Assembly: GCA_900544425.1 (NCBI GenBank)
Contig: UQUX01000076.1
Span: forward strand, 1-8,578
DNA: 8,578 nt
DNA from: an uncultured Collinsella sp.
Lineage (GTDB): Bacteria; Actinomycetota; Coriobacteriia; Coriobacteriales; Coriobacteriaceae
Direction: 5' to 3'
A program made the position numbers and the translations under genes. A model generated the notes under the pieces. It did no database searches. It was not told the DNA's origin and saw only the letters and a list, made by a program, of their open reading frames with translations. Below, one piece after another: positions 1-5,084 of this stretch; the first letter of the stretch is position 1, and each line of letters opens with the position of its first letter.

Positions 1-762
1 TACGACGAGCTCGAGCAGCTGGTCACACTGGGCACGCGTGCCGTGGTGGTGACGCACGCCTCCAATGTGACCGGCAACGCGGTCGACATTGCACGCGTGG
101 CTGCCATGGCCCATGCGGCAGGTGCGCTCGTGATCGTCGATGCCTCGCAGTCTGCCGGCACGGTGCATATCGATATGCAGGCCATGGGGCTCGACGTGGT
201 GTGCTTTACCGGCCATAAGGGGCTCATGGGTCCGCAGGGGACCGGCGGCCTGGCCGTGGCGGAAGGCATTGACGTGGCTCCGTGGGCCATGGGTGGCACC
301 GGTGTTCACAGCTTCGATGAGCTGCAGCCGCTTGAGTGGCCCACGCGTCTTGAGGCGGGCACGCTCAACGGTCACGGTATCGCAGGCCTTTCCGCCGGTC
401 TCGACTTTATCGAGGCACAAGGCGGGGTCGAGGCGATTGCGGCACATGAGCGCTCGCTTGCAGAGCGCTTCTTCGACGGCGTTCGCGAAATCCCCGGCAT
501 TGCGCTCTACGGTGCGTTTGACCAACCCGCGCGCTCGGCGATCGTCTCACTCAACGTGGGTGATATCGATTCGGCCGAGATCTCGGACGCGCTCATGCAA
601 GGGTGGGGGATTGCGACGCGTCCCGGCGCCCATTGCGCTCCGCTCATGCACCGCGCGCTCGGGATCGAGCGCCAGGGTGTCGTTCGCTTTTCGTTTGGGT
701 ATTTCAACACGGACGAAGAAGTCGATACTGCGATTGACGCTTTGCGCGATTTAGCCTGCTAG
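1..762 (+). CDS. Cysteine desulfurase family protein (class V aminotransferase fold), 5'-truncated
   Basis: The reading frame is open from base 1, so the true start lies upstream; 253 codons are visible. The protein is a PLP enzyme of the NifS/SufS-like class V aminotransferases, which remove sulfur (or selenium) from cysteine (or selenocysteine). The pyridine-binding Asp sits in VDASQSAG (codon 139-141). The PLP lysine is in FTGHKGLMGPQGTGG (Lys codon 217-219), a wording typical of the EF2568-like desulfurase subfamily. The catalytic cysteine is in RPGAHCAPLMH (Cys codon 634-636). The C-terminus ends normally, and an intrinsic terminator follows 15 bases after the stop. Some members of this subfamily sit beside selenium-metabolism genes; with a selenoprotein in this window that is suggestive, but the upstream neighbours are not visible. 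Family assignment is firm; substrate is not. Confidence 0.9.
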   Translation, partial: YDELEQLVTLGTRAVVVTHASNVTGNAVDIARVAAMAHAAGALVIVDASQSAGTVHIDMQAMGLDVVCFTGHKGLMGPQGTGGLAVAEGIDVAPWAMGGTGVHSFDELQPLEWPTRLEAGTLNGHGIAGLSAGLDFIEAQGGVEAIAAHERSLAERFFDGVREIPGIALYGAFDQPARSAIVSLNVGDIDSAEISDALMQGWGIATRPGAHCAPLMHRALGIERQGVVRFSFGYFNTDEEVDTAIDALRDLAC

Positions 763-776
763 AGCGTATATACTTG

Positions 777-810
777 CGGGACGGGTCTTTTGCCCGTCCC
801 GTTTTTGTTT
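777..810 (+). terminator. Intrinsic terminator after the cysteine desulfurase
   Basis: A perfect 9-bp GC-rich stem (CGGGACGGG at 777-785 with CCCGTCCCG at 793-801) closes a 7-nt loop (TCTTTTG) and is followed by TTTTTGTTT (802-810). This is a textbook rho-independent terminator. It ends only about 20 bases before the brnQ start. Confidence 0.9.
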
Positions 811-829
811 CGACCCGAAAGGTGTGCCT

Positions 830-2170
830 ATGGCCTCATCCGCCCCGCGCGGCCTGCGCTCCGACCATGTCGTTACCGTCGGCATTGCGCTGTTCTCGAT
901 GCTCTTTGGCGCTGGTAACCTCATCATTCCGCCGTTGCTGGCACTTCAGGCCGGCACAGCCACGCCGCTTGCCATGATCGGCTTTTTGATTGCCGCTATC
1001 GGTCTGCCTGTTATGGGCTTTATCGCCGTCGCGCTCGCCGGAACGGCGCGCGAGCTTGCCGGCCGCGTGCATTCTAAGTTTGGCGAATTCTTCGTTGCGG
1101 CGGTCTACCTGGCCATTCCGCGCACAAGCTCTACAGCGTTCGAAATGCTGGTGCCGCTGCTGCCCGAGGGCGTTTCGCTCGGCGCAGCACGTCTGGTGTT
1201 TGCCATCGGGTTCTTCGTCGTCGCGTTTGTGCTCACGCTGCGCCCAGGTGTCATCACGCGCGTGCTCGGCCGCATTACGGGCCCCGCGCTCATTGCGCTC
1301 ATCGTGCTGGTCGTGGGTGCTGCCGTGATCTCGCCGCTGGGACCGGCTGCCACGCCGCAGGCCCCCTACAATGCCGGTGCTGCCGTGCAGGGCTTTCTGA
1401 CCGGCTACCAGACCATGGACCTGCTTGCGTCGCTCGCCTTTGGCATCATCATCGCCGAGACCATCCATGAGCTGGGCGTTACCGACGACAAGCGCGTCGC
1501 TTTTGAGATATCGCGTTCCGGTGTGATCGCCGGCGTGCTCATGGCCATCATCTACTGCGGCTTGGGCCTTGCCGGCATGCAGCTCGGCACCGTGATGCCC
1601 GACGCTACCAACGGCGCCGCCATCCTTGCCCGCTCTGCCTCCATGCACTTTGGCCTTGCCGGCACGGTCGTGGTCTTCGCCATCTTCTTTCTCGCCTGCA
1701 TGAACGTGTGCATTGGCCTTATCAGCTGCTGCTCGCGTTACTTCTGCGAGACGTATGTGGTCGAAGGGGGAGTGGAGGCTTCCGAGGAGGCCATGCGCCG
1801 TCCTTTTGCGATTCTTGCCTTTGTGTTCGCGGCGTTTTCGTGCGTGCTCTCCAACGTGGGCCTCGACGTGATTCTTATGTTCTCGGTGCCTATGCTCAAC
1901 GCCTTGTATCCCGTTGCCATCGTACTGGTACTGATGGGCCTGGTGCACGGCTTTTGCGACGCTCATCCGCAGGTGTGGGTGTGGGTCGGCGGCGTTGTCG
2001 CGGTGCAGAGTGTGATCACCTCGGTCCGCGATGCGTTCTTTGCAGGTGCGTGGCTGCCGTTCGATGTGCTGCCGCTTGCGGACATTGGAGCCGCGTGGGC
2101 GCCGGTTGCCGTGGTTGCCTTTGTGATCGGTCTGCTCCATAGTCGTTTTGTTGCACATTCGAGGAGCTAA
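830..2170 (+). CDS. brnQ: Branched-chain amino acid:cation symporter BrnQ (LIVCS family)
   Basis: A 446-residue integral membrane carrier that imports leucine, isoleucine and valine with Na+ or H+; the length matches the family (about 440). Family wording is clear: FSMLFGAGNLIIPP (residues 22-35), IPRTSSTAFEM (96-106), LTLRPGVITRVLGRITGP (135-152) and GYQTMDLLASLAFG (192-205). Hydrophobic stretches run throughout, consistent with about 12 membrane helices. ATG at 830 is preferred because AAAGG (818-822) lies 7 bases upstream; GTG at 824 is in frame but has worse spacing. The terminator just upstream leaves almost no room for a promoter, so expression may depend on readthrough or on a promoter inside the upstream gene. 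No terminator follows the stop; the tRNA promoter begins 11 bases later. Confidence 0.93.
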   Translation: MASSAPRGLRSDHVVTVGIALFSMLFGAGNLIIPPLLALQAGTATPLAMIGFLIAAIGLPVMGFIAVALAGTARELAGRVHSKFGEFFVAAVYLAIPRTSSTAFEMLVPLLPEGVSLGAARLVFAIGFFVVAFVLTLRPGVITRVLGRITGPALIALIVLVVGAAVISPLGPAATPQAPYNAGAAVQGFLTGYQTMDLLASLAFGIIIAETIHELGVTDDKRVAFEISRSGVIAGVLMAIIYCGLGLAGMQLGTVMPDATNGAAILARSASMHFGLAGTVVVFAIFFLACMNVCIGLISCCSRYFCETYVVEGGVEASEEAMRRPFAILAFVFAAFSCVLSNVGLDVILMFSVPMLNALYPVAIVLVLMGLVHGFCDAHPQVWVWVGGVVAVQSVITSVRDAFFAGAWLPFDVLPLADIGAAWAPVAVVAFVIGLLHSRFVAHSRS

Positions 2171-2181
2171 GGCATCAATGC

Positions 2182-2210
2182 TTGCACAGGCGGGGAGTCT
2201 ACCCTATAAT
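2182..2210 (+). promoter_or_regulatory. Sigma-70-type promoter of the tRNA pair
   Basis: TTGCAC (2182-2187) and a perfect TATAAT (2205-2210) are separated by exactly 17 bases. Transcription would begin near 2217, giving a leader of about 45 bases before tRNA-Pro. The leader contains a small AAGGT-TTAG-ACCTT dyad around 2233-2246. Confidence 0.88.
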
Positions 2211-2261
2211 TTCCTTCGCTTTGGGACACGCAAGGTTTAGACCTTAGCTGCTCAACACCTT

Positions 2262-2338
2262 CGGGACGTGGCGCAGTTTGGTAGCGCGCCTGCTTTGGGA
2301 GCAGGATGTCGCAGGTTCAAATCCTGTCGTCCCGACCA
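2262..2338 (+). tRNA. tRNA-Pro, anticodon TGG
   Basis: A complete cloverleaf of 77 bases. The acceptor stem CGGGACG (2262-2268) pairs with CGTCCCG (2328-2334), followed by discriminator A and an encoded CCA (2336-2338). The anticodon stem CCTGC/GCAGG encloses TTTGGGA, placing the TGG anticodon at 2296-2298. The T-loop GGTTCAAATCC is standard. First gene of the tRNA transcript. Confidence 0.97.
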
Positions 2339-2344
2339 TATCTT

Positions 2345-2418
2345 GCGGGCGTAGTTCAATGGTAGAACCCCAGCCTTCCAAGCTGATGACGCGGGTTCGA
2401 TTCCCGTCGCCCGCTCCA
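2345..2418 (+). tRNA. tRNA-Gly, anticodon TCC
   Basis: A 74-base cloverleaf. The acceptor stem GCGGGCG (2345-2351) pairs with CGCCCGC (2408-2414), followed by T and an encoded CCA (2416-2418). The anticodon loop CTTCCAA (2375-2381) places TCC at 2377-2379. The outermost anticodon-stem pair is a C-A mismatch (2370 with 2386). Only 6 bases separate it from tRNA-Pro, so the two are co-transcribed. Confidence 0.97.
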
Positions 2419-2429
2419 TAAGATAGATG

Positions 2430-2466
2430 AATGGCTCTGATTCCTTTTGGGACCAGAGCCATTTTC
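2430..2466 (+). terminator. Intrinsic terminator of the tRNA operon
   Basis: A 10-bp perfect stem (AATGGCTCTG at 2430-2439 with CAGAGCCATT at 2454-2463), a 14-base loop and a short T run (2462-2465), beginning 11 bases after the tRNA-Gly CCA. Confidence 0.85.
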
Positions 2467-2494
2467 ATATACATGCCGGGACCCCACATCCCCT

Positions 2495-2566
2495 CCTAAG
2501 TTGCGGTGAAATACGGACTGTTTTTCGGCTTTTATGGCCCATGTAGTCCGTATTTCACCGCAACTA
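2495..2566. repeat. 70-bp palindromic repeat, left copy
   Basis: A perfect 21-bp stem: 2499-2519, beginning AGTTGCGGTG, pairs with 2545-2565, ending CACCGCAACT. It closes a 25-base loop (2520-2544). No T tract follows, so it is unlike the intrinsic terminators elsewhere in the window. It lies about 30 bases after the tRNA terminator and about 185 bases before the AbiEi-like gene. The second copy at 3779-3851 is in opposite orientation, judged from the loop. Confidence 0.92.
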
Positions 2567-2713
2567 TTTGTAAGGTTGGATTTTGATGCCGTTGGGAGGA
2601 TCGTAGCGACCGTCTACCGAGAGTGGAAATATTTTTTGAAGCTCTGACCTGCGACGTCAAGCTTTTGGTCAGCTTTTGGCAAGGCCTGCGGACGGAAGCA
2701 TGCGATAGCGTAA

Positions 2714-2722
2714 TGGTATTCT
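2714..2722 (+). promoter_or_regulatory. Possible extended -10 promoter element for the AbiEi-like gene
   Basis: TGGTATTCT fits a TGn extended -10 (hexamer TATTCT at 2717-2722). No good -35 is seen at 2694-2699. A start site 7-8 bases downstream would fall at about 2730, on or beside the GTG/ATG codons at 2730 and 2733, which would give a leaderless message. Upstream, AGCTTTTGG occurs twice with an 11-base period (2660-2668, 2671-2679); its role is unknown. Confidence 0.3.
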
Positions 2723-2750
2723 CTCCGCCGTGATGGTTATGGGGTTGGCC

Positions 2751-3752
2751 ATGCTCGATAAAGGCAAACATTTTCCGCAGTCCTATGCAAGGATGCTATT
2801 CTCGGCCGTTGGAATTCATCAAGATGGACAGCTGCTTATAACAATTGATCCTTGGGATGAACGCCGTGCGCGCGAGCTTATGCAGGAAGAGCTCATGCTT
2901 CGTCTTTACAACCATGTATATGCGGATCCGGTCTATTGGAATAATCTTGGGGTTGAAGATCGTATCTTTCAGCTGGCATCCGCTATTGCGGTCGTTGAAC
3001 CGGATGCTGTGTTTTGCGGAGCGACAGCAGCGCTGCTCTACGGCATCGGCTCGGCGTATACGCTTCTGGATAAAGTGCAAGTACTGCTGCCACGGTCTAC
3101 AAGGCGTGATAAGTATGAGTTCGTTGAATACAAGCGCTGGCGGGCGGGCGAAGTGTGGCGGCTAGGTCTGTTTACACTGACGGATCCGTGTCGAACGGTT
3201 GTTGATATCGCTCGAACGAGCGCCTTTCGCTATGCGCTGGGCTATGTCGATGGCTTGGCCCGTGAGTACGATGTCGAACGCGAAGAGCTGCGAGCATATG
3301 CCCAGGCAAATTGCCGAGGGTTGCATGGCATCGCGCGTGCTTTTGACGTTTTTGAGTATATGGACGGCAGGTCAGACAATGGCGGCGAGTCTGAGGCGAG
3401 AGCAGCGATGATTCTCGCTGGGGTTGCCGCGCCCGAGCTTCAAGTTGAGATAACGCGACCGGGAAACGCTGGCTATTATCTAGCAGATTATGGCTGGCAG
3501 ATGCCAGACGGCTCATGGACGCTGGCAGAGCTGCATGGGCTAGGCAAGTTTGAAGACGAGGCTCAAAATGATCCAGAGCGGGCGGCGGCAAAAACGTATC
3601 GAGCGGCCCTCATGCGCGACGCGAACCTTCGCTCCATGGGCCACAACGTCATTCATTTCAAACTCTCGGACACCTACGACGTAGAATCGTTCGGTGCCAT
3701 GATTCGCGGCTACGGCATTCCGACAACAAAACCCTACGCCGAATCCCGATAG
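2751..3752 (+). CDS. AbiEi-like winged-helix protein with C-terminal DUF559-type (PD-(D/E)XK-like) domain
   Basis: A 333-residue soluble protein. Residues ~82-115 (AVFCGATAALLYGIG, then VQVLLPRSTRR) and ~143-182 (LTDPCRTVVDIARTSAF) match the pattern of actinobacterial AbiEi-type antitoxin-like proteins. Residues ~212-310 match the DUF559/Vsr-like nuclease fold: GESEARAAMILAG (Glu213, Glu215), PELQVEITRPG, LADYGW (Asp246), AELHGLGKF (Glu260, Lys266) and RDANLRSMGHNVIHF. The usual 'EYDG..H' motif is altered to ELHGLGKF, so catalysis is uncertain. The start is ambiguous: GTG 2730, ATG 2733, ATG 2739 and ATG 2751 are all in frame. I chose 2751 because GGGG (2741-2744) lies 6 bases before it; 2730/2733 would suit a leaderless transcript. 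No AbiEii toxin partner is adjacent. Palindromic repeats flank the gene. Function is unknown; phage defence or DNA binding is an inference from the families. Confidence 0.8.
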   Translation: MLDKGKHFPQSYARMLFSAVGIHQDGQLLITIDPWDERRARELMQEELMLRLYNHVYADPVYWNNLGVEDRIFQLASAIAVVEPDAVFCGATAALLYGIGSAYTLLDKVQVLLPRSTRRDKYEFVEYKRWRAGEVWRLGLFTLTDPCRTVVDIARTSAFRYALGYVDGLAREYDVEREELRAYAQANCRGLHGIARAFDVFEYMDGRSDNGGESEARAAMILAGVAAPELQVEITRPGNAGYYLADYGWQMPDGSWTLAELHGLGKFEDEAQNDPERAAAKTYRAALMRDANLRSMGHNVIHFKLSDTYDVESFGAMIRGYGIPTTKPYAESR

Positions 3753-3778
3753 CGAAATCGTTCGCGGTCCACCTTCAA

Positions 3779-3851
3779 TAAGTTGCGGTGAAATGCGGAC
3801 TGTTGAGGCCTTTAAAGGCATAAAACAGTCCGTATTTCACCGCAACTTAGG
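3779..3851. repeat. 70-bp palindromic repeat, right copy
   Basis: A 26-bp stem: 3779-3804 pairs with 3824-3849, with one G-T wobble at 3795/3833. It closes a 19-base loop that itself contains the palindrome GCCTTTAAAGGC (3808-3819). It lies 26 bases after the stop of the AbiEi-like gene and 11 bases beyond the stop of the convergent PIN gene. It could therefore also serve as a two-way transcription barrier, although no T tract is present. Oriented opposite to the copy at 2495-2566. Confidence 0.92.
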
Positions 3852-3862
3852 TGGGGATGGGG

Positions 3863-4339
3863 TTAGCTGCGGGGGCGGTGGCGGAGCTTGTCGATGGTGG
3901 AGTCGGTGCTTCTGCTGCGGGCTTCGGCGGCGCGGTCGCGGGCGTCGGCGGCGGTTTGGCGCTTGCGGCGGTAATCGATCATGCCTTGGATGATGGGCTT
4001 GCCAAAGCTCACGACGTCGTCGTTATAGATGGCGGTTCGGGCTGCGAGGAGGCAGTCGGTAAAGTCCATATGGGTCTTGCCAAAGAGCTTGACGGCAAGG
4101 GCGACAACGGTGGGCTCGTCGACCATGACGTCATCGAGCAGTCTTTTCATGGCCGCAGCAATTTCAACGCGGGGAACCTTATAGACGTCGCGCAGCGTGA
4201 CCACGACGCGCGTGATGATTTCGGGGTAGACACGTGCGGTGCGCGTGGCGATGACCTTGGCAGCGCGCGGTGACAGGACCTCGTCGTCGTCAAGCAGGTA
4301 GCGAAGGATGACGGTCTCGTCGATGATGGTGCTACTCAT
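3863..4339 (-). CDS. PIN-domain (VapC-like) toxin with degenerate active site
   Basis: 158 residues. Residues 1-120 follow the PIN-domain pattern: IIDETVILRYLLDDDE (5-20), VYPEIITRVVVTLRDVYKVPR (37-57), MDFTDCLLAA (91-100) and SFGKPI (111-116). PIN domains are Mg-dependent RNases built on about four acidic residues. Asp7, Asp92 and Asp95 are present. However, the usual 'DTN' reads DET, the usual Glu of the second motif appears to be Arg44, and the usual 'TFDK' reads SFGK (Gly113). Nuclease activity is therefore doubtful; this rests on alignment from memory. The C-terminal tail (121-158), rich in Arg, Ala and Asp, is longer than usual. The gene overlaps the upstream antitoxin by 8 bases, so translation is probably coupled. 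Its stop lies 12 bases from the right palindromic repeat. Confidence 0.8.
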   Translation of the reverse strand: MSSTIIDETVILRYLLDDDEVLSPRAAKVIATRTARVYPEIITRVVVTLRDVYKVPRVEIAAAMKRLLDDVMVDEPTVVALAVKLFGKTHMDFTDCLLAARTAIYNDDVVSFGKPIIQGMIDYRRKRQTAADARDRAAEARSRSTDSTIDKLRHRPRS

Positions 4340-4655
4340 GGATATCTACTTCCTCGGGACCCAAAACCGACTCGTCGCTTTCTGTGGCTAGGTATTCAAT
4401 CCAGGCATTGCGCTCCTCGGAGCGGCGATTGGGGTCCCCATATGCTTTGAGCAGTCCATAGGCGGCCGTGCCGTCCTTGGAGCGCACGGCGACCGGCTGA
4501 AAGGGGAGCTTGCGCATCAAAATACTCTGCGCGACAAATAGACGGACAGCCTCGGCGAGCGATGTGCCCATGGCGTCGTAGAGACGTTCGGCATGCTGCT
4601 TGTCTTCCTCGCGAATGCGCACCTGCAGGATGGCTCGTTTTTGAGTCGATGACAT
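4332..4655 (-). CDS. RelB/DinJ-family antitoxin
   Basis: 107 residues. The N-terminus is a ribbon-helix-helix DNA-binding region of the RelB/DinJ type: strand ILQVRIREED (9-18), helices over AERLYDAMGTSLAEAVRLFVAQ (22-43) and the family ending MRKLPFQ (47-53). The C-terminal half (about 55-107, AYGLLKAYGDPNRRSEERNAW) would bind and neutralise the toxin. ATG at 4655 is chosen because GGGAGG (minus strand, 4667-4662) lies 6 bases upstream; GTG at 4658 is one codon earlier. The antitoxin-first order and 8-base overlap with the PIN gene are typical of type II modules. A RelB/DinJ-type antitoxin paired with a PIN toxin, rather than a RelE/YafQ toxin, is a less common combination. Autoregulation through the upstream dyads is likely but unproven. 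Confidence 0.85.
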   Translation of the reverse strand: MSSTQKRAILQVRIREEDKQHAERLYDAMGTSLAEAVRLFVAQSILMRKLPFQPVAVRSKDGTAAYGLLKAYGDPNRRSEERNAWIEYLATESDESVLGPEEVDIHE

Positions 4656-4681
4656 CACTGGCCTCCCTTAATGAGCGTGCA

Positions 4682-4719
4682 ATTTGAATAGTCAAATACA
4701 ACATCGGCTAATAATAGCC
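4682..4719 (-). promoter_or_regulatory. Two dyads upstream of the antitoxin, candidate autoregulatory operators
   Basis: ATTTGA-ATAG-TCAAAT (4682-4697) and GGCTA-ATAA-TAGCC (4706-4719) are perfect inverted repeats with 4-base centres, 27 and 51 bases upstream of the antitoxin ATG. Ribbon-helix-helix antitoxins usually repress their own promoters through short palindromes. On the minus strand TATTAT lies inside the second dyad as a possible -10, but no convincing -35 accompanies it. Confidence 0.4.
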
Positions 4720-4759
4720 AATCTTACAACCACTACTTTATTGCACTAGAGTAATTGAG

Positions 4760-4775
4760 TGTAAACGATATTACA
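4760..4775. promoter_or_regulatory. TGTAA-N6-TTACA dyad, possible Crp/Fnr-family site
   Basis: A perfect 5+6+5 inverted repeat with the spacing of Crp/Fnr-family operators (Crp consensus TGTGA-N6-TCACA). It lies in the divergent intergenic region, about 105 bases upstream of the antitoxin and 325 bases upstream of hydN, so the controlled gene is unclear. The surrounding 4656-4970 stretch is AT-rich compared with its neighbours. It contains no credible gene and no promoter I could assign with confidence. Confidence 0.3.
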
Positions 4776-4880
4776 AACGTACTACATCCTTCAGAAACGA
4801 GCGTGAAATCTCCCTTGGATGTACGCATGTAATACACTCACCTTTATAGCTTCTAGAGAATAATTCCAACCTGCCAAAAC

Positions 4881-4906
4881 CCCTGCAATACACCCGTATT
4901 GCAGGG
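4881..4906. promoter_or_regulatory. Perfect 11-bp palindrome upstream of the formate operon
   Basis: CCCTGCAATAC (4881-4891) and GTATTGCAGGG (4896-4906) are exact inverted repeats around ACCC. No T tract follows (next bases CCTATGC), which argues against a terminator. Its position about 65 bases before the structured leader fits a dimeric regulator site or an mRNA hairpin. Possible -10-like words follow (TATATT 4938-4943, TATATC 4951-4956), but none has a good -35. Confidence 0.5.
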
Positions 4907-4970
4907 CCTATGCTCAAGTTTGCCACCTGCAACTGCGTATATTTAACCTGTATATCGTTGGAGGAATTCT

Positions 4971-5084
4971 ATCGAAGTGCCTGTTTCGCCGCATGCACTC
5001 GATACGCCGATGCCGGACCACGGGCGGTCCGGGGCAACGTCGACAGGGTCTCTCCGGCATGGGATTCAGGAGGGAGTGAACAAC
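4971..5084 (+). promoter_or_regulatory. Structured 5' leader with mutually exclusive helices before hydN (riboswitch-like)
   Basis: Helix P1: ATCGAAGTGC (4971-4980) pairs with GCACTCGAT (4995-5003), one A bulged. Helix A: CCGGACC (5013-5019) pairs with GGTCCGG (5026-5032). Helix B: ATGCCGGA (5010-5017) pairs with TCCGGCAT (5053-5060). Helix S: CTCTCC (5050-5055) pairs with GGAGGG (5069-5074), burying the hydN Shine-Dalgarno with one G-U pair. A and B exclude each other, B and S exclude each other, and A and S are compatible. This is the logic of a translational switch: A+S would be off, B would be on. A molybdenum or tungsten cofactor ligand is a guess from the downstream enzyme; I could not match the known Moco motif. 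Short GC-rich pairings can arise by chance. Confidence 0.4.

Larger units (their letters stand above)
2495..3851. mobile_element. Candidate palindrome-bracketed cassette carrying one AbiEi/DUF559-type gene
   Basis: The two ends are inverted relative to each other. Bases 2495-2524 are the exact reverse complement of 3822-3851 (30 bases), and the inner arms (2545-2565 against 3781-3801) match with one difference. Weaker similarity continues outward: ACCCCACATCCCCTCC on the left, ACCCCATCCCCACC on the right read in reverse. It also continues inward (CAACTATTTGTAAGG against CAACTTATTGAAGG). This resembles terminal inverted repeats of roughly 100 bases around a single gene. No transposase is present and no clear target-site duplication is visible, so mobility is an inference. 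The alternative is two independent copies of a dispersed palindromic repeat. Confidence 0.35.

Noticed and set aside
836..2158. Long minus-strand open frame opposite brnQ
   Set aside because: Composition is dominated by His, Arg, Gly and Asp from the GC-biased codons of the membrane gene; no recognisable family and no ribosome binding site considered convincing.
2567..2729. Small gene between the left repeat and the AbiEi-like gene (including a minus-strand frame at 2532-2771)
   Set aside because: No ribosome binding site or family signal, and the minus frame runs through the palindrome and the start of the plus-strand gene.
2495..3851. CRISPR-like repeats
   Set aside because: Only two copies over 1.2 kb apart, inverted relative to each other, with a gene between them.
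3851..4273. Plus-strand open frame opposite the PIN gene, Gly/Ala/Asp rich
   Set aside because: It is a low-complexity mirror of the PIN coding sequence and begins inside the palindromic repeat.
4682..4697. FNR box in the TTGA...TCAA dyad
   Set aside because: The half-sites are separated by 4 bases rather than the 6 between TTGA and TCAA in the FNR consensus.
4656..4970. Sigma-54 (-24/-12) promoter for the formate operon, as in E. coli fdhF
   Set aside because: No TGGCAC-N5-TTGC-like pair was found in the intergenic region.
4977..5084. N-terminally extended HydN from GTG 4977
   Set aside because: GGAGG at 4960-4964 is 12 bases away, and the extra 36 residues have no counterpart in HydN-like proteins, which start just before the first cysteine motif.
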